Shown: positions 35,891 through 48,405 of the stretch, one piece after another
Numbering within the stretch: position 1 is the first letter of the stretch
How the letters are laid out: each line of letters begins with the position of its first letter
Assembly (NCBI GenBank): GCA_013398615.1
Contig: VZSR01000478.1
Span: forward strand, 635,970-699,969
Origin: Brachypodius melanocephalos
Taxonomy: Eukaryota > Chordata > Aves > Passeriformes > Pycnonotidae
DNA length: 64,000 bases
Reading direction: 5' to 3'
Position numbers and translations under genes: made by a program
The notes under the pieces: generated by a model
What the model saw: only the letters and a program-made list of their open reading frames with translations
What the model was told of the DNA's origin: nothing
Database searches by the model: none

Positions 35891-38800
35891 CGCACTTAAG
35901 CCTCCGCTTAAACCCGATTTCATCATGATCTAAGCCCGTGCCAGATAAATTTAAGCAGGACTGGGGCTGTTTCCTATGAAGGCACCTGAGGCAGGAGGGG
36001 TTGTGAGCCTGGCACAGCCGTGGCAGGAAACTCCCAGCTCTGCTTCTCCGTGATTTCCTGTCCACATAAAACCGAAATTGCTGCGATGAGTCACATCAAA
36101 CACAGGCTGAACCACCGGGGGTTTCCTCCGCTTAAATGAAAACTGAACTCTCAGAGGGTCGGGCTGGCAGCTAAACCCAAACCAGAACCAAATTGGAGGC
36201 ACAGCACTTAGAAAAAAGAGTTGAGGTTGTTTTGCAGATCTGGGGCAGCCCCTCCTGGGATGAGCTGGGCACGTGTGGGGTTCTCAGAAGGGGAGTTTGG
36301 CATCTCCCCTCCTTGGCTGCCGGGCAGGAGCTGCCAGAGTTCCCTCATCCCACCTTGGGGGATGTTTGGAGTTCAGCAGATCAGCAATGCTCCTCAAGGA
36401 GTGCTCTGCTGTTGGGTTTAGTGGTTTGTGGGGGTTTTTTATCCTGGCTGTTTCCGCTGCGGGGTGAGGGATGTTGCACACGCACGAGGAATCCTGCACG
36501 GACTGCAGGGAGGCAATAAACAGCCCAGGCTGAGGAGGAAGCGGATGGAAACCCAACCCAGGAAAATGAGAAGTGAAGGATTCAGCCCTGGCTTGACTCT
36601 GTGCCCAGAGATGCTGAGCTGTGCTGTCAGTGACTGCAGCAGCCTCAGGCTTTGGAGAAACCTGCTCCTACAGCACTGCAGGGTTTATTCAAGCCCATTC
36701 CCAATTTTTTTCCCATTAACTCTGTTTTTTTCCCGGGTAAATTGCACTCATATGTCACAAAACTCCTGTTTTAAATAGCTATGGCAGTGCCTTCAACCAA
36801 GGGCTTCTCTTTCAATCCAAAGGCTTTGTATCCATTTCCCAGGAACTCTGTAGCAGGCAAGGACATCCAAAAGGCAACTCCAGACTCACTAAAAAAAAAG
36901 GGAAATACTGGTTATTAAACTTTCTTTTCCTTGTCTACTCAGCAGTGGAACAAAACCCAGTGAAGGAGGAGGGAAGATTCCTCCCTCTGGTTTTGGTTAT
37001 TTCCTTGGGCAGAGCTGTTGCAGTGGCAGAGAAAAGCTGGAAGCAGAAGCCCCCAAGCTCTGGGAGTGGAGAAATCAGCCCTGCTGGGCTGCTCTGCTGA
37101 TCAGAGCCTGCTGCAAAGCTCCCCCCGAGGCTGCAGGAATGTCACTGCCACCAGGATCCATCTGGGGAGCCTGTCCTTAAGCCTTCTTGAGCTAATTTGT
37201 GGTTTTCAGGAGAAAGTGCTGGAAAAGAGAGTGGTGTCAGGAACCTGAGCCAGCCTTGCTCGTTTTGGCTGGTTGTCCCTTTTCTATATTCCAGCTGCTG
37301 TTGGATTTTTTGGTGGTTTTACTTTAAATCAAGGAAATAAGAGGAAAATTAATTGCATCAGGAAGACTTCCACTCACTGCTCTGACTCAACAGAAGCCAG
37401 CTTTGCAAAACTCCGGACCCCCCTGCTCCTTGTTTTGCTGATTCCAAAACCATATTCCACAGCGATACTGAACTCTAAAAATTGAACCTGAGTCTAAGGT
37501 AATTCAAATTCCACATTTAATTCAAATTAATCCTAAGAGCAGTTCCACATTTTGCAGCCTCCCAGTACCTAAAAGGGCTCCAGAGAGACACAGAGGCATT
37601 TGGGACCAGCATGGAGTTACAGCACGAGGGGGAAGGGTTTCCCACTGCTGAAAGCAGGGTTAGATGGGATTTTGGGAAGGAATTCCCCCCTTTGAGGGTG
37701 ATTAAGCCCTGACACAGAGTGCCCAGAGCAGCTGTGGCTGCCCCTGGATCCCTGGAAGTGTCCAAGGCCAGGCTGGACAGGGCTTGGAGCAGCCTGGGAC
37801 AGTGGAAGGTGTCCCTATCCATGGCAGGGGGTGGGATGCAATGATCTTTAAGGTCCCCTCCAGCCCAAACCATCCTGTGATTCTCAAATCATTTACGACT
37901 TTCGGTGCTGATACAGCCCCCATTAAGCAGAATTAAAACATTTCCCATAAGCTTCGAGGTGTTTGTGAGAGCAGGGCAGCTTGCACTCAGCCCATCCTGG
38001 TTTTGTGCACAGAAACCCTGATTTTGGAGCAGACCCAGCTGCAGGGAGTTTCCCTTAGCCTGGAGCAGGGGAAGGGTGTCCCAGGCGTTGGGCACCTTGG
38101 CCAAGCCGTGGGTGGGTGGAGGCGCCTCAGACTCAAAGGTGCTGCCCAAACCCAGCAGCTGGGGCCACATCTGCTCGTGGATTTAGGGAAGGCAGGGAGA
38201 TGGCAGGGAGATGGCAGGAATATCGAATCTGTTTGCTCAGAGAAGGGTCATTTTCCACAACACCTGCCTGTCACTGTCCCCTGCTCAGCGGAGTCCTCTT
38301 CCAGCCTGGCATTGAGGGAGCCTGGCTGGGCTGCCAAGAAAAACAGAGGGAACCACTCTTTTATGGGCCATCCCTTTCTCCCTTTCATGTGGTCAGGAAT
38401 TTCCTAGCCTGCGTGGCTCTCTCCCTCACAAATTCCTTTCAATTACGTCGCATCCAAGCGAAAGGAATCCATCCCAGTTTGGCTCCTCCAGTGCTCGCTC
38501 TGCTCCCCCTCTCCTGAGTCCTTTTTTGGGCTTTCCAGGACACCAGTCCAATGGCCTGGAGAGGAGAAATCATCCCAGGTGAGGGCCAGTTACCACCACT
38601 GCCTGTTCTGGCTGGGAGGAAACGTTCTCCTGGGATTCCAGGATGTGGGGTTTGGGTGAGGAAAGAGCGGCACGCCTGCTGAGCACACGAGGGAAAGGTG
38701 GGGGACGTGCTGCTGATCCTCCTCATGGCTGCAGCCACGAGAGATAAGGGGTCAACACACCCATGGTTTGGGATTATCACCCTTGGAATTACAGCATTGT

Positions 38801-38929
38801 GTTCCTGCTGCCTCTGAGATCACAGTAAACACAAATCTGAGCAAAACAAAAAGTGCTCGGATGCGCCCCAAGGGAAGATTATTATTTTCCAAGGGAATGA
38901 TTATTGTTTTCCAAGGGAATGATTATTGC
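35891..38929. other. Intergenic, no gene apart from one CR1
   Basis: No conserved coding segment. A short duplication of CCAAGGGAATGATTATTG lies at 38889-38928. Confidence 0.65.
37652..37886 (+). mobile_element. CR1 LINE 3' end, about 235 bp
   Basis: 'gcagggttagatgggatttt' through 'aaaccatcctgtgattctc'. It is complete across the terminal blocks. Confidence 0.92.
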
Positions 38930-39024
38930 TTCTTTTTTTTTCTTCTTTTTTTTTTTTCCCCTTTTTTTAAAAAAAACCCCTGTGGTAAACTCCCCTTTGT
39001 CCAAATGAAAACTTTCCAAGAGGG

Positions 39025-39146
39025 AAAAAAAAACCAACAACAAACAAACAAACAAACAAACAAACAAACAAAAAACCAAACCAAACCAAAACAAAACCCC
39101 AAACCCCCCCCAAAAAACCCCCAAAACCCAAAAACCAAAAACCACC

Positions 39147-39177
<31 letters not shown>

Positions 39178-39271
39178 CACAAAAAACCCCAACAAACAAG
39201 CAAACAAACAAAAAACCAACCAAACAAAAAAAAAACCCCAAACACAAAAAAACCCACAAACCACAAAACCA
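39025..39271. repeat. A/C-only low-complexity tract
   Basis: Mixed (CAAA)n, (AAAAC)n and A/C runs. Apart from one G at 39200, the 247 bases contain only A and C. A pyrimidine-rich stretch (38930-38968) precedes it by about 55 bases. Confidence 0.95.
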
Positions 39272-39274
39272 TTA

Positions 39275-39440
39275 AAAAATCTGCTTGCAAATATTCTGGT
39301 CGGGCCTTTCATTTGTTGGTTTCCCAATGTCATTTTAATGAAGCTGAGGAGCGGCATCAGATTTTGTCAAAGCCAGAATGAAAACAAGATGTATGCATTA
39401 AAAACAAGGCTGGAAAGGGAGATTAGACAATTCCCCTGCC
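39275..39440. promoter_or_regulatory. Candidate conserved non-coding element next to A/C tract
   Basis: CAATGTCATTTTAATGAAGC and AGATTTTGTCAAAGCCAGAA, then AAAACAAGATGTATGCATTA, form complex AT-rich sequence starting right at the end of the A/C tract. No protein similarity. Confidence 0.22.
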
Positions 39441-40349
39441 CTAAAGTGGGACTGAGTATTTTCAGGACACACATAAAATGCCAAGAATTGTTGAAGTTAC
39501 TTTGGCTTTGCTTTCATCCCTTCCCCCAAAATGGAACCTCCCTTTTCCCGTGGCCTTGCTACCACACCTTGAACTGTCCCTTCTCCCTCTGGATTGAGGC
39601 TGACCTAAATTAGGAATGCCCAATTAGAAACCTTCTTTAGAGTATCCCATCCCAGAGCAGCCCCTTGCACGGGTGCATGGGTGGTGTTCCTCTTCTCTGA
39701 TCCTCATCCTCCATAAAAACCCTGCCATGGCCTTTCCCGTGGCATCTTTCTCGCCTCTTTTCCATCTGGGGTTTTACCAATTTTCCTAGGAATCAATTTA
39801 ACACCAGTGTTGGAGAATCTCCTTTATATCCACAAGATCCTTAAACCAAATGCACACCGCTGCTACCACTGGATCCGTTTAATGAATCCAAACGTTTTGG
39901 GAGAACGTATCGATTCCACCTGCAGTTTCAACGGGAAGTTATGGAAACATTCCCATCCCACAGAGCCCAGTTTCTCCCTGCCTTGCCTGATTTTTCACTA
40001 CCATAACTATAACACGTAGAGCAGCTGCCGTTCAGATTTCCATCTTGACTTATTTTAGCGCAAAAGTCAAACCAACCCAAACATTTCAGCTTCGTTGGTA
40101 ATTTGCTCCCATTTGTATTTAAGAAAAAAAAAAAAAAAGAAGAAAAAAAAAGAAAATCATATATTTGTAGGCTCCAGACAAATGCTTTGGAGAATGCTTT
40201 TCCCTGACTTTTGTGCTCAAAAGTGTCAAGGAAATCTGAGTCACTTGTCTGCTTTGAATTGTAAAGAATAAATGGGCTTCTCAAGCCCTTGGGCCGTGTT
40301 GGAATCTCAGCCAGAGGCCCCTGTAAATAACCCAGCGAGTTCTTGTGTG

Positions 40350-40435
40350 ACACTTCCTTATCCTCATCTCACAGATGGGAATGTGGCTCTGCAAGGTCAC
40401 CCGGCTTTGGAGCCACAGCCGGAGCCCAGGCCTCT
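40350..40435 (-). mobile_element. MIR/L2-like relic
   Basis: 'ttatcctcatctcacagatg', then 'gcaaggtcacccggctttgg' and 'ggagcccaggcctc', follow the MIR/L2 minus-strand order ('atccccattttacagatg..caaggtcacacagct..gaacccaggtc'). The 'gaggaaactgaggc' part is partly deleted. Confidence 0.5.
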
Positions 40436-40503
40436 CCTGCTGCCCGCTGACCTACCTGAAACACAGAAAATGCATCACCCTCTCACACAGCAGCCCTTCC
40501 AGC

Positions 40504-40731
40504 AGAGCCCATCAGAAAAATGGGGATGTCTCTGTGGAAATTTCCATGGGAAGTGCTCATTTTCCTGGTCAGGAATGTTAGAGCACACCAGAAAACTGGG
40601 GATGTCTCCGTGGAAATTTCCATGGGAAAACGCTCCTTTTCCTGGTCAGGAATGTAGAGCACACCAGAAAACTGGGGATGTCTTCGTGGAAATTTCCACG
40701 GGAAAAGGCTCATTTTCCTGCTCAGGAATGT
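40504..40731. repeat. 76-bp tandem repeat, three copies
   Basis: Units start at 40504, 40580 and 40656. Each carries GGGGATGTC, the 10-base palindrome GGAAATTTCC and TTTTCCTG..CAGGAATG. The second and third copies are closest to each other. Confidence 0.93.
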
Positions 40732-41004
40732 CTGTCTTGGGGAAATTCTGCTTTTTTATGTGGGGAAGATTCAGAACGTTGGGAAGAGGGAGTTGCCTTT
40801 TGCCTTCCCTTCCGATTCTCCTCTTCCCACACGTTTCCCCTTTGGAGAGGATATCTGTGCAAGCAGAGCCAACCACGCAGCTCCAGTGGTTTGATCCCTG
40901 CAAAATACAAGAGCTGGGGTTTATCCTCACACCAGCCTCTTGGTGGCCGTGGAGAGACTTTGTTCCATGGTGCAGAGCACCAAAAAGCACCAAAAAGACA
41001 CAAG

Positions 41005-41165
41005 TCCAGAGGAGGCTACGGAGATGCTCCAAGGGATGGAGCCCCTCTGCTCTGGAGCCAGGCTGGGAGAGCTGGGGATGCTCACCTGGAGAGGAGAAGG
41101 CTCCAGGGAGAGCTCAGAGCCCCTTCCAGAGGATAAAGGGTCTCCAGGAGAGATGGAGAGGGATT
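41005..41165 (+). mobile_element. CR1 LINE internal fragment, no 3' terminus
   Basis: 'ggagatgctccaagggatgg', 'agccaggctgggagagctgg' and 'ctggagaggagaaggctcca' correspond to the CR1 stretch upstream of the usual tail. The terminal ~250 bp is absent, which is unusual because CR1 copies normally lose the 5' side. Confidence 0.75.
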
Positions 41166-42100
41166 TAGAAACAAGAGCATGCAGGGCTTCTGTCTCCTGC
41201 ATATTTGGGGATATAAACTGGGAGGGAGAGCATTTTTCCTGTGTTTCAAGGACTCAGAGCTGAGTGTGATAGGGAAACCAGCAGGGATCAGAATATCCTG
41301 AGGTGGAATATTCCCTTCTTTCAGCGCACCCAGGGGTGCTCCCTGGGCCATGCAGGGTGTTTTCCTCCCCAAAAGCAGACATCTCTTCTCTGTCCTGCTG
41401 TATCCGACCCAGACCACTCCTCTGAGTGGAGTCCCGGAGGGGGTTGCTCATTCCAGGATGGAAATAGAGGTTTATTTTCAGCTCCTACAAACTGAGATCA
41501 TCTCCATGAAAATAGGAGTTTGTAAACCAGGATAAAATTCTCCTCGTGGGAAGTCACGCCAGGCCATGCAGATGACCAGGAATTCATGTCCTGCGTTCAT
41601 GTCTGTGAACCACAGCAACATTCCTGAAGATCCTGGTGAATGCTGAAGGGATCTCAGCTCCACTTCCCAAACTGCAGGGTTTTCATCCCAAAGAAACTGA
41701 ACTGGAATTGTTGTTTGGCTTTTGAGGGGCTTTCTCGTTGCTTGGTCCCAAGGGAAGATGGAGTTTCCAAAACAGTTGCCTGCAGAAAACTCTGAGCGTT
41801 CAGAGATTGCCTTTCCATCAGCAAAGGAGATATTTTTGGGAAGGACTCCCCATCCAGTTCTGAAGATCATTTATTTAGGGACGAGCCTGTGTAGAGATGT
41901 CAGGGTCAGAACTTGATCTCTCGAATATTTATCTTTAATAGAAACAGAGCCATGAACAGACTCGGTGGTTATTTATGTTTTGGACAACTCCCTGCTCTTG
42001 TTTTGTGGGCACCATCCTTGTTCCTGCATGCCCAGGGAATGATTTCCTTACAAGTCTCTCAATCTGATGACCGCCACGAAATAATAAATCGAGGAGGCAC

Positions 42101-42210
42101 GATCACACAGAATCACAGAACCTTTTACTTTGGAAAAGCTCTCCCAGGCCATCAAGTCCAAGCTGTGCCTGATCCCCACCTCTCCCCAGATTCCCCTGCC
42201 GTGACATCCC
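42101..42210 (-). mobile_element. CR1 LINE terminal fragment, older subfamily
   Basis: 'atcacacagaatcacagaac' followed by 'ggaaaagctctcccaggcca' and 'tcaagtccaagctgtgcc' resembles the 'ggtcttttccaacc' class in minus orientation. Confidence 0.6.
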
Positions 42211-43257
42211 TGCAGTTATTCCACTCCTGTAAATCACCCCAGCCCTGTCGAGGCGATGCTGTTAATTATGTCATGCAGAGACAAATTTACAGTGAGGAGC
42301 AACAGTGAAAAATAATCCCTCTTGAGATGATGGGAGATCTGCATTCCATGGGCTCTCCATAAATTACAGCCAGCTCCCCGTGCCGGGCTGGTGGGCTCTT
42401 CCCACTCATTGGAAGAGATGGGGGATACTGGTGCTGACAGCCCCAAAGAGGGCAGCGCTGAAAAATAACCCGCAGCACTCCAAGTGGGTGAAAAAAAGAC
42501 CATTTTTAGGTGTCCAAGCGTTGAGTACCTGATTGTGTCTGTGGTGGCACCATAGTTCCTGGTGAAGAAAATTTGTGTTCTCCCCAGCACCTTGAAAACC
42601 TGGCTTTTCCAGGAGGAAATCTGCCCAAAATGTGAACTTTTGCACTTCAGGTAGGAGAAAAGCAAGAGCAGAGTTTCCAGGTGCCCAATGATTGTGCTCC
42701 CCTTGTCTCCAATGAAGGAAATCCAAATTCAGCTGCCCAGGAGCTTCGAGCCGCTCAGCCTGGGCTCGCACATTGGAATTTGGGAACATCTTCAGCCCTT
42801 TCCGTGAAAATGTTCTGCAATAGCTCCGAGCTGGGTGCCAGGGAAGGAAAGCCAACACCTCATCAGTCACCAATTTAAACAGCCAATTAGTGAAATGCCC
42901 ACCTTGGCACACAGTCGTTTTCCCACTCCCTGGGGCTGTTCCTGTGAAAATCCACGGAGCAAACACCTCCCGTGGCCACCCCCTTGCTCACTGCGTGGTG
43001 TCCCTGTGTCTGAACATCCATCCAGGTGCCTCCATCTCCCTGTCAGCTCCAAAAAATTTATGGCAGTTCATCTCCTGGCCCTATTTATGTTTTTTCTTGG
43101 AAGAGGGAGGCACATCTGTGACACCTGCAGGCACCAGCGGATCGAGGACATCAGCGATCAGTCCAGGGGAAACGGATTCAAACTGCACCATGGAGGTTCA
43201 GGGGGAAAAAAAAATCCTTCACTGAAAGAGTGGCTGAGCATTGGGAAGGGGTGAAGT

Positions 43258-43350
43258 CACCACTCCTGGCAGCGGCACTTGGTGGGATGGTTTGGTGGGA
43301 ATGCTGGACATGACACCTCGAAGGTCTTTTCCACCCCAGTGATTCACTGG
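43258..43350 (+). mobile_element. CR1 LINE terminal fragment, older subfamily
   Basis: 'cacctcgaaggtcttttcca' then 'cccagtgattcactggg' matches the 'ctcgaaggtcttttccaacc..gtgattctgtga' end. The upstream part is diverged. Confidence 0.5.
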
Positions 43351-44306
43351 GACATTTTGTAGGTGGAAACCTCTGGCACAGGGGGGCTCCCACGGCTTCC
43401 CCAAGACAGGACAAGTTTGGAGATTGGTCACAGCCCTTGTCCCACCTTGAAAGTTGCCCTGACAGCCCAAGGACATCCAGAGAAATGCCTGGAGCCGAGG
43501 TGGGAGGGCCTGGCATGTCTCAAGTCCTCCTGTACACCCCATTTCTCTGCTTTGCCAGGGTGTGGCATCCCCAAAATTGGAGCTGCCTGACATCAGGGTG
43601 TCCATGGTGAGCTCACGTGCCTGTCCCCTTTCTGGTGCAGCAGATGAGACAGCCCCAGCTAAAATCTCCCTGCTTTAAAGCCTCAGGGCTTCTTAGTTTT
43701 TGACACTGCATGTGGAAGGCAGCTGTCAATTAGCAGCTGAAAAAACAGCCTGCGGTGCTAATGAGAGTGAGTCTAACAGAGACCTTTCCCAAATCGTTCC
43801 CATCCATTTTTCAGGGCCTTTAATTGCTGTCATATTACGAGGAGGATGGCAGATGGAAAACACAGGGGGAAAAGCCCCATTTGGAGGTAGGTTCCTCTCT
43901 GCCAGGGCTGACTCAGTGGCAGCCTTCTTCCCAGGATTTTGTTTACCCCAGGATTAAGTTTCTCGAGTTATTTCTGAAGGTGCTGGCCCTGGCTGGTTCC
44001 TGTAACCACTTTTCCCCCAGGACTGGCACGTTCTGTCAGCTGCCACAGCTGGATTGAGGGGACAGATGTTGTCTCCCATCCATCCTCAGTGCTAGATTCT
44101 GACACTTCTTGATATAAAATATAATACAGTCAATAATACAGGAATATGGGCAAAAAAGAAATACTATGTACAGTGCTAAAATGCTCAATATTTCTAAATG
44201 CTCACCAAAGAAAAGGCTTCCTGATTATTGTGTTGGCACGGGCAGTGCTGGAGCCTCATCACATGACGCAGCAGGAAGAGAGAGAAGAGCAATGGAATGA
44301 ATGAAC

Positions 44307-44420
44307 AGGTTGGACAGGGCTTGGAGCAACCTGGGATAGTGGAAAGTGTCCCTGCCCCTGGCAGGGGGTGGGAATGGGATGGGCTTGAGAGTCCTTTCAA
44401 ACACAAACCATTCTGGGATT
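44307..44420 (+). mobile_element. CR1 LINE 3' tail
   Basis: 'aggttggacagggcttggag' to 'acaaaccattctgggatt'. Confidence 0.88.
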
Positions 44421-46705
44421 TTGGGGAATACAATAAAACATGGAAGCAAAAGGTAGACTTTGTAAGAGGGTTAAGGCTGAGCCAGTCCAGCATTCCCCCA
44501 AATTACAGATGACTTGGAAGGGCTGGGATGGCAGCCCTGGCACCAGGAGCTTCCTGCTGCGTGCGGCTGATAAGGAAACAGGGGGCAGCGCATCCCTGTG
44601 AGCCCCACTAACCAAAACACAAATTGCATTTCCTCCTGGGTTTGCCGGGATTCCTGGCCCATCCTGAGTTCCACCGGCACGGTTTGAAGAAGGGCTGGTG
44701 TGCCAATTGTGCCTGCCTTAACCCTGGGACAGCAGCAGCTCAGCACAGCAAACCTTCCCCAGCTGCAGCGGGCTGGAAGCAATCCCGCTCAGCTGCTTCC
44801 TGAGCCTGCCTCGGGAATCTGGGCCAGACTGGGACGAACTGGGGATGGCCCCGACCCAGGGAACACGCTGTTCAGGGAATGTCAGCTCCTGCCTCCTGGG
44901 GCCTGGGGGTGAGCCACAGGGAGAGCCTGGCTTGTCCCAGCTCACCTGCCCTGGAGCCAGCCCGGAGGGAGCCAGGCTGGGAAGGCTGAGGATGGATCTG
45001 TGCCTGGCTGCAGTGGGATTGCTGCAGGAGAACGAGCCCAACAGCGAAGGGAGAAAGGAAGGGAAAACCGGTGGTGGCTGAATGCTTCACCTGGTGACAT
45101 GAAACACTTTTCTTTCCCTTCAGAGTCGCAGATTTCCAAGCGCTTGGCCACCGCATGCAGCCTTTACTGCATCCCTCCATCCCTCCCTCCATCCAGGCCT
45201 CCCTCCTGTTTTCCCCAGACCATGTTTACCCAGACCATCTGCGAGGTCGTGAACCTCGAGCCCACGTGCTGGGGGGACGGTGGGGACAGAGCGGTCCGAG
45301 CTCGGAGCCCAGCCATCTGCTCCATGGAATGCCACGTGTGCTTCCCTGCTTGGAAAAGGGAACGAGGCAAAACAACCCCTCGCAAAGCCCTGTGGAGTCA
45401 GATCCTCCTCTTCTGCCTGTCTGGAGGTCAGCTCTGCACGGGAAAGGAGAGCTGGGCAGACAACAAGGGGCTCTGTTTGCCTTTCCAGTCCAGGATGAGA
45501 AGGGAAACGGCAGGAGAGAACTCCAGGCTTTATTTGTGCTCATTAAGCACCGAGGAGGAGCAGGGAAAAGAAACCCAGGGGTGGGTTGGTTCAGGTAGGC
45601 AGCGCTCAGGGACGGGGAGGGGAGGCTCAGAGGAACCTTAGGAGGCAGCTTGGGGTGGAGAAAGGTTTTGGGGTTTTATTTGCTTGTGGTTATGGGGACT
45701 TTTCCCAACTTTTTCAGCCGTTTTGCTTTGTGGTGTTTTTTACCTATGCAGAGTTTGAGGTGGACTTGGGGCACCAATGAAGTGGAGAAGGGGGAGCATT
45801 GTCCCTTGGTGCCAGTATGGAGCAGGATGGATTTGGGGACAGCAGGAACACTCCCTGGTGCTAAGAGGGTGCCAGGGACATGTCATCCCAAAGGGCATTC
45901 TCCACCGGGAGTCGAGCACTGTGTGGATACACACGGAGATCCAAGACTACAGCAGGAGGCTTTGGGTCTGTCCCTCCATCTGCCAAAGGAGCTGGGGTGT
46001 CAGCCCTGTTCAGGACTCATCACTGAACTCTGTTTCCTCCCTCTCCCCTGATGGAGAAGGTGCTGGATTTAGGGGTGAGGTGAGGGCTCCTCACTCCCGT
46101 GAACACCGAGTCTAAATCCCTTGATTTCCCAAACCGGGATGGAACATTTTCTTCTGCTGAGCTCCTGGCAGCTTTCCTGGGGGCAGCTGGTCAGAGGCAT
46201 CAGTGTCAGCCCTGCCTTTACACCAGGGACTGACATCAGGGCCAAAACATCCCGTGGTTGGTGCAATCCGGGACATTCCTGCAATGCTCGGAGTCTGATG
46301 CAGCCTGGAGGAGAGGGAGAGGCAGCGGCATCAAGGAATTTTCATTGCTACTTAAACGAACCTCAATCTTCTCCCTCCTGGGGATTTCTGTGCATCCAAA
46401 TCAGTGTCTAAATCAGCCTTGGGCTTGGACTGAGCCTAACCCAGCCCTTGTCTGGAGGTTGAGCTCCTGAGGGCTTGATAAACCCGAATAAACTTCAGTG
46501 GTAAACGCAGAGGAACGGGCAACTTGCTCCTGGAGGAGTCAACCGAGGGACTGCTGGTCCCCTGCAAAATCAGGGATCTTGCTTCAGGCAGATGAGGTTT
46601 TGGAGTGTGAGGAGCCCCAGGTGGGTGAGCTGCCTCTCAGGTTTGTACCAGGGCTGTTGCTGGTCCCACTGGAGCAGCCCCGTTGTCACCACAGCCATCA
46701 ACTGG
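44421..46705. other. Intergenic, no gene
   Basis: Frames of up to 213 residues (45000-45641) show no domain or conserved motif and overlap on both strands, as expected by chance in GC-rich DNA. Confidence 0.65.
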
Positions 46706-46784
46706 GTGTCCCTGCACATGGCAGAGGCATGGAACTGGATGAGCTCTGAGGTCCCTTTCCAAACCAAACTGTTCCAGGATTCCA
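46706..46784 (+). mobile_element. CR1 LINE 3' tail, diverged
   Basis: 'gggtgtccctgcacatggca' to 'aaaccaaactgttccaggat'. Confidence 0.7.
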
Positions 46785-47115
46785 TGTTATTTCAGGAGAC
46801 ATGTGGGACTGATATCTCCTTTCCTGCTGGAAAGAAATGTAAAAGTTTGGAAATGTTAATTTTAAGCTTGCTTTTATTCCACCTCCTCACCTCCCCTTAA
46901 AGTTTTGTTTAAAGAATTTATCTGGAAATTATTTCCAGGGTCACCGGTGTCTGTGAGCAATCCACCCTGGCTGGCTGGGAAACTCTGGGTGCCATTTATC
47001 ATTTTATCTCCTTTCTTTAAACTACAAAAGAGATTATGGAAGTGCTTGCAGAGCTGAGGGCTGCCTCAAAATCAATGAGTCTGTGCCAGTTTACAGCCAC
47101 AGAGGGGGCGAGGGA

Positions 47116-47146
<31 letters not shown>
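47116..47146. repeat. (GAT)n microsatellite
   Basis: Ten uninterrupted GAT units, directly before a + strand CR1. Confidence 0.97.
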
Positions 47147-47152
47147 ATAAGG

Positions 47153-47390
47153 GAAAGTTTAGATTTAATATTGGGAACAAATTCTTCCCTGTGAGAGTGG
47201 AAAGGCCCTGGCACAGGGTGCCCAGAGCAGCTGTGGCTGCTCCTGGATCCCTGGAAATGTCCAAAGCCAGGTTGGACAGGGCTTGGAGCACCCTGGGAGA
47301 GTGGAAGGTGTCCCTGCCCATGGCAGGGGTGGGACTGCATGGGCTTTAAGGTCCCTTCCAACCCAAACCATCCCGGGATTCTGTGATCTC
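47153..47390 (+). mobile_element. CR1 LINE 3' end, about 240 bp
   Basis: 'agtttagatttaatattggg' to 'ccatcccgggattctgtga'. It directly follows a (GAT)n run. It is one of the best-preserved copies. Confidence 0.92.
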
Positions 47391-48278
47391 CCATCATCCC
47401 AGAGACCTTCCTGTGCTTTTTAAGATTATTCTCCAAAGAGCTCTGCTCCACATCAGCCTCAGGTAGTTTCAGAGGCGAGGGAGGAGACAGTAAAAAGGCC
47501 TGCCCGTGCCTTAAGCCCGTGGCTGAAATTATGATGTGCTGGAGAGACACCTGCACAGGGAGAAGGAGTTGTTGGGAGATGGCTGTGCCGGAATCTCAGG
47601 CACACTCCATCCTCTCTCCGCCTGGGAACGGCAGGAGGTGTCCATGCCCCGACCTGGCCTCCAGGCTGAAGCCCCTGCAGGTGTTAAAGGCATCAGCTGC
47701 CCACCCTCCCTCCTCCTGGCGTTTCTCCATCTGCCTGTGTTTAGCAGCTCGTATTTTTCGAGCTGCAGGATGGGTGTGAAGAGTTAAGGGGGCACTGCTG
47801 GGGCACCCAGGGACCTCAACAACCCAGCACTGGGATGGAGCTGGCTCTGGGGCTGTGCAGGGCTGGAATCTTCCCAGGTATGTGCTTGGAAGTGGGAGCT
47901 CCAATGAAATACAGGGGGAAACACACAGCAAACCCTCCAGGCTTGCGTCAGTGGAGCAGCAGGAGAAACGGTGGTTTCTTCCAAGAAACCTTCAGTCCAA
48001 AATACTTTCTGTGCCTTTTTGCTCAAGTGCAGATTGGCATTCTCCAGGGAAAATGGTTTTCCTCCCAAAACCCACAGAGGTTTCACAGGGAAGGGGGAGG
48101 GGTGGGTGACAGTCAGGTTTTGGGGCTGTTTGTAAAGGGGCAAACATGCCCTTGTGCTCCAATAAGGGTTGGGCATGTGCTTAAATGGAGGTGATTCCCA
48201 TCTCCTGCTGGGCCCTTTCCCTGCAGATGAAGTCTCATTGTGCCAATGAATCCTTTGGAAAACCTGTTGGGATCATGT

Positions 48279-48405
48279 AATAGAATCCCAGAACGGTTTG
48301 GGTTGGAAGGGACCTCAAAAAAGCTCATCTTGTTCCTTGGGCACTTTCTACTAGACCAGGCTGCTCCAAGCCCTGTCCAACCTGGCCCAGAACACTTCCA
48401 GAGGT
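48279..48405 (-). mobile_element. CR1 LINE 3' tail
   Basis: 'aatagaatcccagaacggtt' then 'tgggttggaagggacctca', with the block order running in reverse. Confidence 0.88.

Noticed and set aside
38768..39613. 281-residue + strand frame rich in Lys, Gln, Asn and Thr
   Set aside because: The middle is simply the A/C tract translated. No splice or family evidence.
45000..45641. 213-residue + strand frame
   Set aside because: Mixed composition with no motif, and competing frames of similar length on both strands.
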